NCBI RefSeq assembly: GCF_014930455.1
Contig: NZ_JAAIYO010000001.1
Location: forward strand, 496,001-560,000
Length of the DNA: 64,000 nt
Direction: 5' to 3'
Source of the DNA: Corallococcus soli
GTDB lineage: Bacteria; Myxococcota; Myxococcia; Myxococcales; Myxococcaceae
In this document: piece after piece, positions 50,095-58,540 of the stretch
Numbering within the stretch: position 1 is the first letter of the stretch
Layout: every line of letters begins with the position of its first letter
Position numbers and translations under genes: made by a program
The notes under the pieces: generated by a model
Told to the model about the DNA's origin: nothing
Database searches by the model: none
Seen by the model: the letters and a program-made list of their open reading frames with translations, nothing else

Positions 50095-51066
50095 TCAGAG
50101 GATGAGCGCCGGGGCTGCCGCGTCCAGCTTGAAGCGCGCGATGAGGGGCACGTGGTCGGACAGGCCGTGGAATCGGCTGGTGAGGTCGCCGAAGGGGCGC
50201 GTCTCATCCGCGTCCAGCCAGCTCACGCCGCCGCCGGAGAACAGGTGGTCCAGGTGCATGCGCATGCGCATGAAGCCCGCGGTGGGGAACGCGCGTGACA
50301 GGGTCGGGTCGATCTGCCCCACGGCCGCCTGGGCGCACGTCAGGTGGGCGTCGCCGGTGAGGTAGCGGTAGACGGGCGACGACGGGGGCGAATTGAAGTC
50401 CCCGCACACCACGAACGGCTCCGTCTTCGAGTGCAGCTGGATGAACTCGGTGAGCTTGCGCGCCTCGTGGAGCTGGTTGCTGCCACAGCCCATCTTGTCG
50501 CGCGTGGCCCAGAACTCGCGGGCGAACGGCGTGGGCAGGCTCAGGTGCGTGTTGAAGATGTGGAAGGCGCGCTGGTCGCGGCGGCGCAGGACGCGCATGT
50601 GCGCGCAGATGCGGCTCTGCTTGCGCTCCTTCAGGCCCTGGACGTGGTGGTGCGTGATGTGTTCGGGGGCCTCCACGTTGTGCTTGTCCACCTGGAGGGT
50701 GCGCGTGTTGACGAGCATCGCGAGCCCGGTGGTGTAGAGCGACAGCTCGCCCAGCTTGTAGTGGTGCGCGCGGAAGTAGAACGCCTCGTAGGGCATGTCC
50801 CGCCCCTGGAGCGCGAAGGTCTCCTCCACGCGCTCCATGAAGGCCTCCAACTGCGTCTCGCCGGGGCGTGTCGGCCGGTGGACGATGTTGCTGCGGATGG
50901 AGGACGTCTCCACCTCCTGGAGGCACACGACGTCCGGCAGCGGGTCCAGCGTGGCCAGGGCGGCGGCCACGCGGCGCTTGGGGCCGATGGTGCTCGCGAG
51001 CCCCTTCAGCATGTGGCCGAAGTAGCGGACGTTGTACGTGACGATTCGCAGTGGGGACGCGTCCAT
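50095..51066 (-). CDS. Endonuclease/exonuclease/phosphatase family protein
   Basis: About 323 residues from ATG 51066; ATG 51093 would add nine. Exonuclease III/DNase I-fold motifs are present: YNVRYF, PDVVCLQEVET with the metal-binding Glu, FNTHLSLP, GDFNSPPSSPVYRYL and a terminal LSDHVPLIA His. Substrates in this superfamily include DNA and inositol phosphates or phospholipids, so specificity is open. No signal peptide is seen. The gene converges on the J-domain gene with 15 bp between stops. Confidence 0.85.
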   Translation of the reverse strand: MDASPLRIVTYNVRYFGHMLKGLASTIGPKRRVAAALATLDPLPDVVCLQEVETSSIRSNIVHRPTRPGETQLEAFMERVEETFALQGRDMPYEAFYFRAHHYKLGELSLYTTGLAMLVNTRTLQVDKHNVEAPEHITHHHVQGLKERKQSRICAHMRVLRRRDQRAFHIFNTHLSLPTPFAREFWATRDKMGCGSNQLHEARKLTEFIQLHSKTEPFVVCGDFNSPPSSPVYRYLTGDAHLTCAQAAVGQIDPTLSRAFPTAGFMRMRMHLDHLFSGGGVSWLDADETRPFGDLTSRFHGLSDHVPLIARFKLDAAAPALIL

Positions 51067-51240
51067 GGGCCTGTCGCCATCTCCCGGGCTCATGCGCGGA
51101 AAGGTGGGAAGCAAAGCTACGAACGTCCAGGCCCCTTCGCAGCGCCCGCCGCCGGATTCACCCTGGAACGCCCCCATATGCAGACAAGCGGACGGAGCCC
51201 CTGCCTGCCTGCCCGCCCGCCCAGGTGGCTCACCGGCGAA

Positions 51241-51639
51241 TCAAACCGCCGGCTTCACCCGCACCATCGTGTCCAGCAGGTGCTCCAGCGAGCGGTCCGG
51301 ATCCTCACACAGCCCCACGTGCACGGGGCCCGTCTGGAGCATGGTGCTGCGCGGGGCCACCAGCCAGTGCCAGCGCTCCTTCTGCGGCAGCCGCCCGATG
51401 GGCCCCGCGTCCTTCCCGCCCGCGCACACGCGGCGGAAGCTCTCCAGGTGGCCCTTCAACAGCTCCACGTCCGCGTCCGGTGACAGCGCCTTGAGCCGCG
51501 CCTCATCCAGCTCCACGCGCGCGCCCAGGAAGCGGTGCTGCACGCAGAAGAGCACCACGCCCACGTTGATGAACTCCTCGCGCTCCACGCGGGGCACCAG
51601 CCGGATGATGGCGTAATCAAACGAGCTGGGCGTGGGCAC
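51241..51639 (-). CDS. DUF3037 protein, partner of HipA-like kinase
   Basis: A 132-residue protein from GTG 51639, with GGAGG six bases upstream. The opening, FDYAIIRLVPRVEREEFINVGVVLFC, is the hallmark of DUF3037. It overlaps the 3' end of the HipA-like gene by 23 bp, so the two are translationally coupled. DUF3037 genes are commonly found beside HipA-like kinases. The function is unknown; antitoxin-like or regulatory partner is an inference from pairing. Confidence 0.85.
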   Translation of the reverse strand: MPTPSSFDYAIIRLVPRVEREEFINVGVVLFCVQHRFLGARVELDEARLKALSPDADVELLKGHLESFRRVCAGGKDAGPIGRLPQKERWHWLVAPRSTMLQTGPVHVGLCEDPDRSLEHLLDTMVRVKPAV

Positions 51640-52399
51640 GCGTCGCCTCCTCGATGAACGCCGGCGCCGCTTCCAGCCGGCGCAGCAGCCACGTCACGTA
51701 CGCCGCGCGGTGCTCCGCCGTGGACGCGAACGCGGGCTCCTGGCCCAGCCACGCCTCCGGAATGGTCCCCACGATGCGCTCCACCACCTCCCGCGTCACC
51801 CGCTCGCGCAGCAGGTCCCCGGCCTCCGCCAGCGCGTGCGCCCACGGCAGCAGCACGTGGTCCTTGATGGGCGCGAAGCGCGTCTGGCTGCGCTCCTCCC
51901 AGCCGTCCCACGAGTGGTGGAAGTACAGCGCCGCCCCATGGTCGATGAGCCAGAGGTTGCGGTGCCACACCAGGAGGTTGGGGTTCTTCGGCGTGCGGTC
52001 CACGTTCGTCACGAACGCGTCGAACGCCACGATGGCGGACGCCACCTTCGACTCCGGCACCGGCACCGCCAGCGGGTCGAACGTCACCGAGCGCGGCAGG
52101 TAGTCCAACGCCAGGTTCAGCCCGGCGCTCGACTTGAGCAGCTCGCGAATCTCGCTGTCCGGCTCGTTGCGCCCCAGCGACGTGTCCAGCTCCACGAACA
52201 CCAGCTCCGGCACCCGCAGGCCCAGCACGCGCGCCAGCTCTCCGGCCAGCAGCTCGGCGATGAGCGCCTTGGCGCCCTGGCCGGCTCCCCGGAACTTCAC
52301 GACATAGAGCCCCGCGTCGTTCGCCTCCACGATGGCGGGCAACGAGCCCCCTTCGCGCAAGGGCGTCACGTAGCGCGTGGCGGTGACCGTCCTGAGCAT
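51617..52399 (-). CDS. HipA-like kinase
   Basis: A 260-residue protein from ATG 52399 with GAGG upstream. It resembles the HipA_2 type, shorter than HipA toxins (about 440 residues). After a Gly-rich ATP-binding start (VVKFRGAGQGAKALIAELLAGELARVLG) it has a catalytic segment FDAFVTNVDRTPKNPNLL and a metal-binding LIDHGAALYFH. HipA proteins phosphorylate tRNA-synthetase targets. This short type is not shown to be a toxin. With DUF3037 it forms a two-gene unit that may be toxin-antitoxin-like. It stands divergent from ohrR. Confidence 0.82.
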   Translation of the reverse strand: MLRTVTATRYVTPLREGGSLPAIVEANDAGLYVVKFRGAGQGAKALIAELLAGELARVLGLRVPELVFVELDTSLGRNEPDSEIRELLKSSAGLNLALDYLPRSVTFDPLAVPVPESKVASAIVAFDAFVTNVDRTPKNPNLLVWHRNLWLIDHGAALYFHHSWDGWEERSQTRFAPIKDHVLLPWAHALAEAGDLLRERVTREVVERIVGTIPEAWLGQEPAFASTAEHRAAYVTWLLRRLEAAPAFIEEATRAHAQLV

Positions 52400-52495
52400 C
52401 CCTCGTCCTCGACAGTGTCCCGGGCACCCGGGGGTGGCGGCTCTACCACGGCCCCTGCCCCCGGGGAACACACCCCGCCCCACCCGGACTTCCCG

Positions 52496-52528
52496 GCGCC
52501 AATTCAGTTGCGCGCAATTGAATTGCGC
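52496..52528. promoter_or_regulatory. OhrR-type palindromic operators
   Basis: A perfect 17-bp palindrome GCGCAATT-G-AATTGCGC lies at 52512-52528. A second, imperfect one lies at 52496-52513 (GCGCCAATT-C-AGTTGCGC), overlapping by two bases. They precede the ohrR start at 52543. AATT-rich palindromes are typical OhrR/MarR targets, so autoregulation of ohrR-ohr is likely. The divergent HipA-like gene is 97 bp away. Confidence 0.75.
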
Positions 52529-52542
52529 ACTATCTATCTGCC

Positions 52543-52977
52543 ATGTCGTCGGAAGACTTCCTCCGCCTGGACCTCCAGCTCTGCTTCCCGCTCTACGCGG
52601 CCTCACGGGCGATGGTGCAGGCCTACACGCCGCTCCTGTCGAAGCTGGGGCTGACGTATCCGCAGTACCTGGTGATGCTGGTGCTGTGGGAGACGGACGG
52701 CGTGTCGGTGAAGGAGCTGGGGGAGAAGCTGTACCTGGACTCGGGCACGCTCACGCCCCTGCTCAAGCGGCTGGAGACGCTGGCCTTCGTGCGCCGGGAG
52801 CGCTCCACGCAGGACGCGCGGTCGGTGCGCGTGTCGCTCACGCCGCAGGGGCGGGGCCTGCGCCGCAAGGCCGCGGCCATCCCGGAGGCCATCGCCTGCC
52901 GCACCGGATTGTCGATGGAGGAGCTGGCCCGGCTGCGCCGGGACGTCCAGCGCCTGTTCGAATCGGTTTCAAGGTAG
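52543..52977 (+). CDS. ohrR: OhrR, organic-peroxide-sensing MarR regulator
   Basis: A 144-residue MarR-family protein. Cys14 in DLQLCFPLYAASRA corresponds to the peroxide-sensing Cys of OhrR. A second Cys at 119 lies 105 residues away, the same spacing as Cys22-Cys127 of the two-Cys Xanthomonas OhrR, so disulfide-based sensing is likely. A winged helix (about 55-100) carries VSVKELGEKLYLDSGTLTPLLKRLE and ERSTQDARSVRVSLT. Tyr residues in AAYT/TYPQY match the pocket. It is followed by ohr 37 bp downstream and preceded by AATT palindromes. No ribosome site is visible before the ATG. Confidence 0.93.
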   Translation: MSSEDFLRLDLQLCFPLYAASRAMVQAYTPLLSKLGLTYPQYLVMLVLWETDGVSVKELGEKLYLDSGTLTPLLKRLETLAFVRRERSTQDARSVRVSLTPQGRGLRRKAAAIPEAIACRTGLSMEELARLRRDVQRLFESVSR

Positions 52978-53014
52978 TTCGCAAACCCAAACGCAGCCCA
53001 CGAAGGAGCACCCC

Positions 53015-53461
53015 ATGGCCCACGTCACCCTGACCGAGAAGCTCTACTCCACCACCGCCACCACGCACGGGGGCCGCAACGGCCGGCTGTCGCTCAACGA
53101 CAGCCCCCTGGACAACCTGGAGCTGGCGATGCCCAAGTCGCTGGGCGGCTCCGGCAAGACGACGGCCACCAACCCCGAGCAGCTCTTCGCCGCGGGCTTC
53201 TCCTCCTGCTTCGAGAGCGCCCTGCGCCTCGTGGCGGGCAAGATGGGCAAGAAGCTGGACGAGAAGGCGGGCGTGAAGGCCACCGTCACCATTGGCAAGA
53301 CGCCCGAGGGCGGCTTCGGCCTCGCGGTGGAGCTCCAGGGCATCCTGCCCGGCATCCCCCAGGAGGAGGCCCAGAAGCTGATGGAGGCGGCCCACCAGGT
53401 GTGCCCGTACTCCAACGCCACGCGCGGCAACATCGAGGTGAAGGTCTCCGTCGCCGAGTAG
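53015..53461 (+). CDS. ohr: Ohr, organic hydroperoxide reductase
   Basis: A 148-residue peroxidase of the Ohr/OsmC fold, with GAAGGAG before its ATG. Catalytic residues are visible: Arg21 in THGGRNG, Cys65 in AAGFSSCFESAL and Cys130 in CPYSNATRGN, with Glu55 in NPEQLFAAG. The enzyme reduces lipid and organic hydroperoxides using lipoyl-protein reductant. It lies 37 bp after ohrR, in one operon, induced when OhrR is oxidised. Confidence 0.95.
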   Translation: MAHVTLTEKLYSTTATTHGGRNGRLSLNDSPLDNLELAMPKSLGGSGKTTATNPEQLFAAGFSSCFESALRLVAGKMGKKLDEKAGVKATVTIGKTPEGGFGLAVELQGILPGIPQEEAQKLMEAAHQVCPYSNATRGNIEVKVSVAE

Positions 53462-53479
53462 CGCGGGACGCTCCGCTCC

Positions 53480-53515
53480 GGGCCCCCGCGCGTCGCACGG
53501 GAAGCCCGGGGGCTC
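53480..53515. terminator. Hairpin between convergent ohr and bestrophin genes
   Basis: Bases 53480-53488 pair with 53507-53515 in a nine-pair GC stem with one G-T wobble. It lies in the 52-bp gap between converging genes, touching the bestrophin stop. There is no T-run on either strand. Likely a factor-assisted terminator. Confidence 0.4.
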
Positions 53516-54407
53516 AGGCGGCGGAGCGGTCCTCCGGGTTCGTCCCGGTGGCCGGGAGGAAGGCCAACAGGTTCCTCTGGATGTTCTCGCAGATGGTGTC
53601 GAGCGGCAGGTCGTTGTCGTCGGTGCCGAAGGGGTCTTCAATCTCGACGCCAATCTCCTCGATGCCGAAGAAGACATAGGTCACGACGAAGATGGACGGC
53701 ACCGTCACCCAGCCGAAGGTGTCCACCAGCGCGAAGGGCAGGGTGAGGCAGTAGAGGATGAGCGCGCGGCGCAGGTGCACCATGTACGCGAACGGCATGG
53801 GCGTGCGGTGGATGCGCTCACAGCCGCCCAGGTAGTCGATGAGCAGCTGCACGTTCTGGTCGAGCTGCATCTGGACGTACTCCGGATACAGCCCCTGGCG
53901 CCGGCCCTCATCCAGCACGGCCGACATCCGCCGCGCCACGCCGAGCGGGACGTGTTGTGCCTTCAACACCTCCTGCACGGCCTCCGGAGGCAGGTCCCCG
54001 GCCCGGGGGCCCAGCTGTCGCTGACCGCGCAGCGAGGCGGAGGCGGCGAAGGGGAACACGGCCGTCCAGCGCACCAGCGAGGCGAACAGGGGCGTGCGGC
54101 CCAGGAACACCTCCGACGCACGCACCAGGTTGCGCGTCTCGTTGACGATGCCGCCCCACAGCTTGCGGCCCTCCCAGAAGCGGTCATAGGAGGCGTTGGT
54201 GCGGAAGACGAGCAGCAGGCTCAAGCTCATGCCGGCCAGCGTGTGCACCGTGGGGGGGACGCCCACGTGGCTCACGTGGTTGGAGAAGGCCACCACGCCC
54301 GCGGACCACAGGACGAACAACAACACACGGCCGACGATCTCCTTCACCATCGAACCGCGCAGGTAGTGGAAGTAGCTCCACCATCGATGCGGGTCATACT
54401 CAACCAT
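53514..54407 (-). CDS. Bestrophin-like membrane protein (UPF0187/YneE)
   Basis: A 297-residue protein from ATG 54407. Features are WSYFHYLRGSMVKEIVGRVLLFVLW near the start, VFRTNASYDRFWEGRKLWGGIVNETRNL (the RFWE/GRKLWG signature) and two later helices (LILYCLTLPFALVDTFGWVT and PSIFVVTYVFFGIEEIGVEIEDPFGTDDND). The DPFG-type acidic end matches bacterial bestrophins, which form pentameric anion or cation channels. No partner is visible. Diverges from the patatin gene with 162 bp. Confidence 0.88.
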   Translation of the reverse strand: MVEYDPHRWWSYFHYLRGSMVKEIVGRVLLFVLWSAGVVAFSNHVSHVGVPPTVHTLAGMSLSLLLVFRTNASYDRFWEGRKLWGGIVNETRNLVRASEVFLGRTPLFASLVRWTAVFPFAASASLRGQRQLGPRAGDLPPEAVQEVLKAQHVPLGVARRMSAVLDEGRRQGLYPEYVQMQLDQNVQLLIDYLGGCERIHRTPMPFAYMVHLRRALILYCLTLPFALVDTFGWVTVPSIFVVTYVFFGIEEIGVEIEDPFGTDDNDLPLDTICENIQRNLLAFLPATGTNPEDRSAA

Positions 54408-54569
54408 GGGTGCTCGCGCCTCCGTTGGGGGCGCGCATGCTAGCCGCACCGCGCCGCGTCGTGAGAAGCGCTTTTGCAGGATTGCGGATGCCCGACGCTC
54501 CGGGCCGTGGCCTGCCCGTCAGCCCTTCGATTAAGCATGGGGGAGGCCCGCGTCCAAGGAGGCGTCCCC

Positions 54570-56402
54570 ATGCGCCGTCACGTCTCGCTCCCGCTGGTGG
54601 TCCTTCTCTGTGCGACGGGGGGGTGCAGCGCCCTCCGCACGGACGTCCTGCTGGACACGCTGAACGCACCGGAGTCGTCGAAGCCCGAGGATGCTCCGCC
54701 CCGGGTTCCGGCGGTGGAGCGCGTGGCCGGGCTCACGCGCGCGCAGCTCATGGACGCGTACGTGGACGCCGAGCGCGCCGGGGGGTGGATGGACGGGCTG
54801 GGCGCCTCGCCGGAGGTGGTGGTGGACATGACGGCCTGTCTGCTCCAGCACGCCGGGAACGACACCGCGGTCTGTTATGAGAACCCGGAGCGCACGGGCT
54901 TCCTCGACCGGGCGGTGAAGGCGTCCGCGTGGGGCGTGCCGCTGCCCGCGCAGTCGTTCTCCGTGACGGCGCCGTCCGACGCGGAGGTGGACGCGGAGCG
55001 CTTCCTGTCGAACGCGCTGGGGCTCGGGCCGTCGCTGGCGGCGCTGCAGCAGTCGCTGGAGGTGCCGCTGACGCGCGAGGCCCTGTCGCAGGGCATCCGC
55101 GAGGGCGCGGCGTCGGCGGCCGGCTACGTGCGCGCGCGCGCGTGGCGCCGGGACCTGAGGCGGCCCTCCAACGCGGTGGTGCTCAGCGGTGGCGGCGCCA
55201 ATGGCGCGTTCAGCGCGGGGGCCATCTGGCGGCTGCTGGGCATCCTGGAGCAGTGCCGGGGCAAGCCCGCGCCGGAGGGCTGCGGGGATGCGCGCATCGA
55301 CCTGGCGGCGGGGACGAGCACCGGGGCGCTCATCAGCACGCTGGTGGACCTGTTCCACACGCCGGGCCAGGAGGCGAAGGCGCGCCGGCTGCTCATGGGC
55401 AACTACACGTGCACGGTGGAGTCGGACCTGTACTGCGTGAACTCCACGTGGCTGTGGAACCTGGCGGACGACACGCGGGGCCTGGTCCAGTTCGACGGCG
55501 TGTACACGAAGCTGGAGGAGGTCATCCAGCCGGGGATGTTCCACAACGGCACGGAGCTGGTGTCCGTGTCGGTGGACTTCCAGACGGGGGATGTCTTTGG
55601 CGTGAGCGACCAGGACCCGGAGGACTTCAAGGCGGGGGTGACGGACGCGGAGCGCAAGCGGGGGATGACGCGCGCCATCGTGGCGTCCATCGTGGAGCCG
55701 GTGTTGTCGGATCCGGTGGTGTCGCTGCCGTCGGCCTCCGGCAAGCGCAAGGGGACCTACTACGACGGCGGGGTGCGCTCCGGGCTGCCGCTGCTCCAGG
55801 CGGTGCAGCGCGGGGCGGAGCGGGTGCTGGTGATTTCGACGGGCGGGGTGAACCCGGGGCCGGCGAAGAGCCCGAAGAACGCGATGAACGTGCTCATGCG
55901 CACCATTGACCTGTTCGTCGCGCAGCCGCGCGTGGGCGAGGTGCAGCAGGCGGAGCTGCTCGCGGTGGCGCGGCGGCTGGGCGAGTACAACGTCTGCATC
56001 ATGCGGGGCGCGAGCGAGGACTTCTGCCGCCGCAAGGGCCCGGGCTTCCAGGCGCCGGGGCTGGCGCCGGCGGCGGGGCAGGCGGTGTGGATGGGCGCGG
56101 CGCGGTTCGACCAGGTGGCGACCAGCTGGCGCACGGCGTGGATGTTCAAGCCGGAGATGGGGCTGGCGACGGCGAGCGGCTATTCGTTCACCCCGGAGGT
56201 GATGCAGCCGCTCTTCGTCGCGGGCGTGGAGTCGCTCCAGAAGCGGTGCACGGAGGTGCTGGGCCTCTTCGACATCCAGGGCACGCTGGCGGCCCGGGAG
56301 TGCGCGCGCCAACTGGTGGAGGTGTCGGACGAGGCGCGCGAGGCGCTCCCGTCCGTGCAGCAGTGCCGCAAGGACAAGCCGGAGCGCCGCACGTGTGACT
56401 GA
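54570..56402 (+). CDS. Patatin-like phospholipase lipoprotein
   Basis: A 610-residue protein from ATG 54570, with AAGGAGG seven bases upstream. The lipobox (TGGC) marks a lipid-anchored protein. Residues about 200-430 form the patatin domain: oxyanion box SGGGANGAFSAG, nucleophile GTSTG, and dyad Asp in DGGVRSG. The family hydrolyses lipid acyl esters. It lacks a beta-barrel and so would act on the periplasmic or surface side. The N-terminal 150 residues and the C-terminal tail have many Cys that may form disulfides (MTACLLQHAGNDTAVCY, QKRCTEVL, RECARQ, VQQCRK, RTCD). Could serve in predation or membrane remodelling. Confidence 0.85.
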   Translation: MRRHVSLPLVVLLCATGGCSALRTDVLLDTLNAPESSKPEDAPPRVPAVERVAGLTRAQLMDAYVDAERAGGWMDGLGASPEVVVDMTACLLQHAGNDTAVCYENPERTGFLDRAVKASAWGVPLPAQSFSVTAPSDAEVDAERFLSNALGLGPSLAALQQSLEVPLTREALSQGIREGAASAAGYVRARAWRRDLRRPSNAVVLSGGGANGAFSAGAIWRLLGILEQCRGKPAPEGCGDARIDLAAGTSTGALISTLVDLFHTPGQEAKARRLLMGNYTCTVESDLYCVNSTWLWNLADDTRGLVQFDGVYTKLEEVIQPGMFHNGTELVSVSVDFQTGDVFGVSDQDPEDFKAGVTDAERKRGMTRAIVASIVEPVLSDPVVSLPSASGKRKGTYYDGGVRSGLPLLQAVQRGAERVLVISTGGVNPGPAKSPKNAMNVLMRTIDLFVAQPRVGEVQQAELLAVARRLGEYNVCIMRGASEDFCRRKGPGFQAPGLAPAAGQAVWMGAARFDQVATSWRTAWMFKPEMGLATASGYSFTPEVMQPLFVAGVESLQKRCTEVLGLFDIQGTLAARECARQLVEVSDEAREALPSVQQCRKDKPERRTCD

Positions 56403-56411
56403 GGGCGGGGG

Positions 56412-57695
56412 CTACTTCCCGCCGTCCTTCACCCACGCGCCCCAGCCCACGAGCTGGGCGCCGTCCTCGGCGACGCGCTTGCCCTTGGGCGGGACGCGGA
56501 AGAGGGTGTCCGACAGCGTCCCGAAGCGGGCCTCGTCCGCGAGCCCGTGGAGCGCGGCGCCCCACGGTTCGGCGGCGTAGGTGGTGACCTGCACGCGGCG
56601 CTCGACGCCTTCGCCCAGCGGCGTTTCGAAGACGACGGCGGGGATGGGGTGCCGGGCGACGGTGAGGGTCTCGCGGCGCGAGGGCGCGGTGCCGGCGGGG
56701 ACGGGCGGCCACTGCTGCGGCAGGCTGACGACTTCGCTGACGAGTGAGAGGAGGGCCTCTTCCAGGGGGAGGGCGTCGGCCTCCTGGAAGTCCGCGCACG
56801 GCGCGTCCCCGGAGGGGCCGGTGACCTCCTTGCGCAGCAGGAAGCCGCGCTCGGCGCCCATGCAGACGCGGCGCACGGAGGCCGTGCCGGAGATGTCCTG
56901 GCGCACGTCGAACCAGGTGCCCGGGCCCCAGGGCCGTTCGAGGACGGGGAGGGTGCCGGTGGCGTTGGTGCCCTGGCGGAAGGATACGAGCGTGAGCTGC
57001 TGGCTGCCGCTGGCGCCGAAGCCTGACAGGGTGGTGCTGGCGTCGAGCAGGCCGTGGGTGAGGTAGAGCGGCCCGGGCTCCGACGCGTAGAGGCGGTTCT
57101 GCAGGGGGCCGTCGCTGGGGCGGCTGTCGTGCAGGTAGCGCTGCGCGTCCCACGAGCGGCCGGCCGCGGTGGTCTGCTCGGCGGAGCGCTGGCCGCGGTG
57201 TTCGGCCTTCCACGCCTGGATCTCCTCCATGCGCATGGGCAGCAGGCGGTCCTGGGCGAGGCGCGGGTGGGGAAGCGGCCTGCCTTGATCATCCGTGAAG
57301 GTGACGGTGAGCCACGCCCACGGGGCCTGCACGGCGACGACCTCCAGGGCGACGCGGCCGGCCACGGCGCTGCCACGGTCGTTGGGGTCCACGACGCGCT
57401 GTCTGCCCGGAGGGGCCCGGTGGGCGGAGAAGGCGTACTCCACGCGGTCGCCCACGCGGGCGCGCTGCCAGGGGGACGCGGTGGCGGTGGTGGGGGTGGG
57501 CGCGCCGGCGTCCGGGGTGACGGAGGCGTCGGGCGTGGAGGCGGTGGTGGTGTCGGGCGGTGGGATGGCGGTGGTGCCATCCGCGGGCGCCGTGGCGCGG
57601 GGCTTCACACTTTCGCAGCCAGCGCCCGTGCCCAGGACGAGCGCGGCGCACAGCAGGAAGGGCCGGGAGGAGAGACGGGACAGGGTGCGTCGCAT
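56412..57695 (-). CDS. Predicted lipoprotein, possibly DUF6068-like
   Basis: A 427-residue protein with a signal ending in lipobox GAGC. A Pro/Thr-rich spacer of about 55 residues follows, then a large beta-rich domain. Motifs include RVGDRVEYAFSAHRAPPGR, WLTVTFTDDQGRPLPHP, GPLYLTHGLLD, RVCMGAERGFLLRKE and VFETPLGEG. It looks like a family limited to Myxococcota, perhaps DUF6068; I am not certain. Probably in the outer membrane. It converges on the patatin gene with 9 bp between stops. Confidence 0.65.
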   Translation of the reverse strand: MRRTLSRLSSRPFLLCAALVLGTGAGCESVKPRATAPADGTTAIPPPDTTTASTPDASVTPDAGAPTPTTATASPWQRARVGDRVEYAFSAHRAPPGRQRVVDPNDRGSAVAGRVALEVVAVQAPWAWLTVTFTDDQGRPLPHPRLAQDRLLPMRMEEIQAWKAEHRGQRSAEQTTAAGRSWDAQRYLHDSRPSDGPLQNRLYASEPGPLYLTHGLLDASTTLSGFGASGSQQLTLVSFRQGTNATGTLPVLERPWGPGTWFDVRQDISGTASVRRVCMGAERGFLLRKEVTGPSGDAPCADFQEADALPLEEALLSLVSEVVSLPQQWPPVPAGTAPSRRETLTVARHPIPAVVFETPLGEGVERRVQVTTYAAEPWGAALHGLADEARFGTLSDTLFRVPPKGKRVAEDGAQLVGWGAWVKDGGK

Positions 57696-57829
57696 GCGTG
57701 GGCCTCGGGAGGGGCGTCACGGGATGCGCCCCCTCGCAGGTCGTTAGATACACGGGCCCCGGGCGCGGGCCGCGCGGAGTTCCTGATCATGCGCGGGGGG
57801 AACGTGCTCTTGTCGACAGGGAGGGGCGG

Positions 57830-58537
57830 CTACTCTGCGGTGATCTCCCGGTAGAACACGTCACTGGGGCCCAGGCGGTTCACGGTGTCGACGAAGCGCT
57901 CGGAGACGACGATGCGGGTGGTCCCCTCCACGCCGAAGAGGTCGAGTCCTGGGGGAACGGATTCGCGCAGGAGCCAGCGCTTCGGGGGCAATGAGAAACC
58001 GCCGTTCCCGCAGGCTGGGCAGGGGGGGGCGCGGTCGATGCAGTCAGGATGCAGCTTCGCCAGAGGGCGTGCCTCCAGTTCGTAGAGCGCCTGTTCCTTG
58101 GTGCGCCGGGTGCGCAGCTCCGCGCGGACCGGGATGATGCCTTGCAGGCCTTCGCCCAGGAGCAGGTCGCGCGCATCCTCGCGCACGAGCACCTGCCACG
58201 AGGGCCACACGGTCACGGGACCGAAATGACCGCGCGCGGTTCCCACCAGCGGGCCCAGGCTGTACCCCGGCTCAAGAGGAAGTTCCGGTGGAACGAACGG
58301 ACGCACCAAGGCCATGCGGCGAGCCACCTCCTCGGGAGCCTGCGGCCACACACTGGCCAGGGCTTCGTTGTCCGGCAGGCTGGACAGATCCACCGAGGGA
58401 TAGGCCTGCATGCCTCCCCAGGCTTCACAGCGGGGACAGAGTTGGCTCGGCACATACCAACGGCGCTTGGCGCGGTACTCCCCGCTCCACTGTCCCGAGT
58501 CGGGGTCTTCTGGTTCTTCCAACTCGAAGTAGCGCAA
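57830..58537 (-). CDS. SitI-type (double-CXXCG family) immunity protein, copy 1
   Basis: A 235-residue cytoplasmic protein three bases after the sitA-like gene, hence co-translated. It matches the myxobacterial double-CXXCG family, the SitI6-type immunity proteins. The motifs here are CPRCEAWG (residues 34-41, CxxCE rather than CxxCG) and CPACGNGG; both may bind zinc. The start MRYFELEEP and the end SERFVDTVNRLGPSDVFYREI match copy 2. It should neutralise the SitA toxin encoded just upstream. The middle and end are nearly identical to copy 2, and the first 90 residues and the region around the second CxxC differ. Confidence 0.8.
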   Translation of the reverse strand: MRYFELEEPEDPDSGQWSGEYRAKRRWYVPSQLCPRCEAWGGMQAYPSVDLSSLPDNEALASVWPQAPEEVARRMALVRPFVPPELPLEPGYSLGPLVGTARGHFGPVTVWPSWQVLVREDARDLLLGEGLQGIIPVRAELRTRRTKEQALYELEARPLAKLHPDCIDRAPPCPACGNGGFSLPPKRWLLRESVPPGLDLFGVEGTTRIVVSERFVDTVNRLGPSDVFYREITAE

Positions 58538-58540
58538 CCG

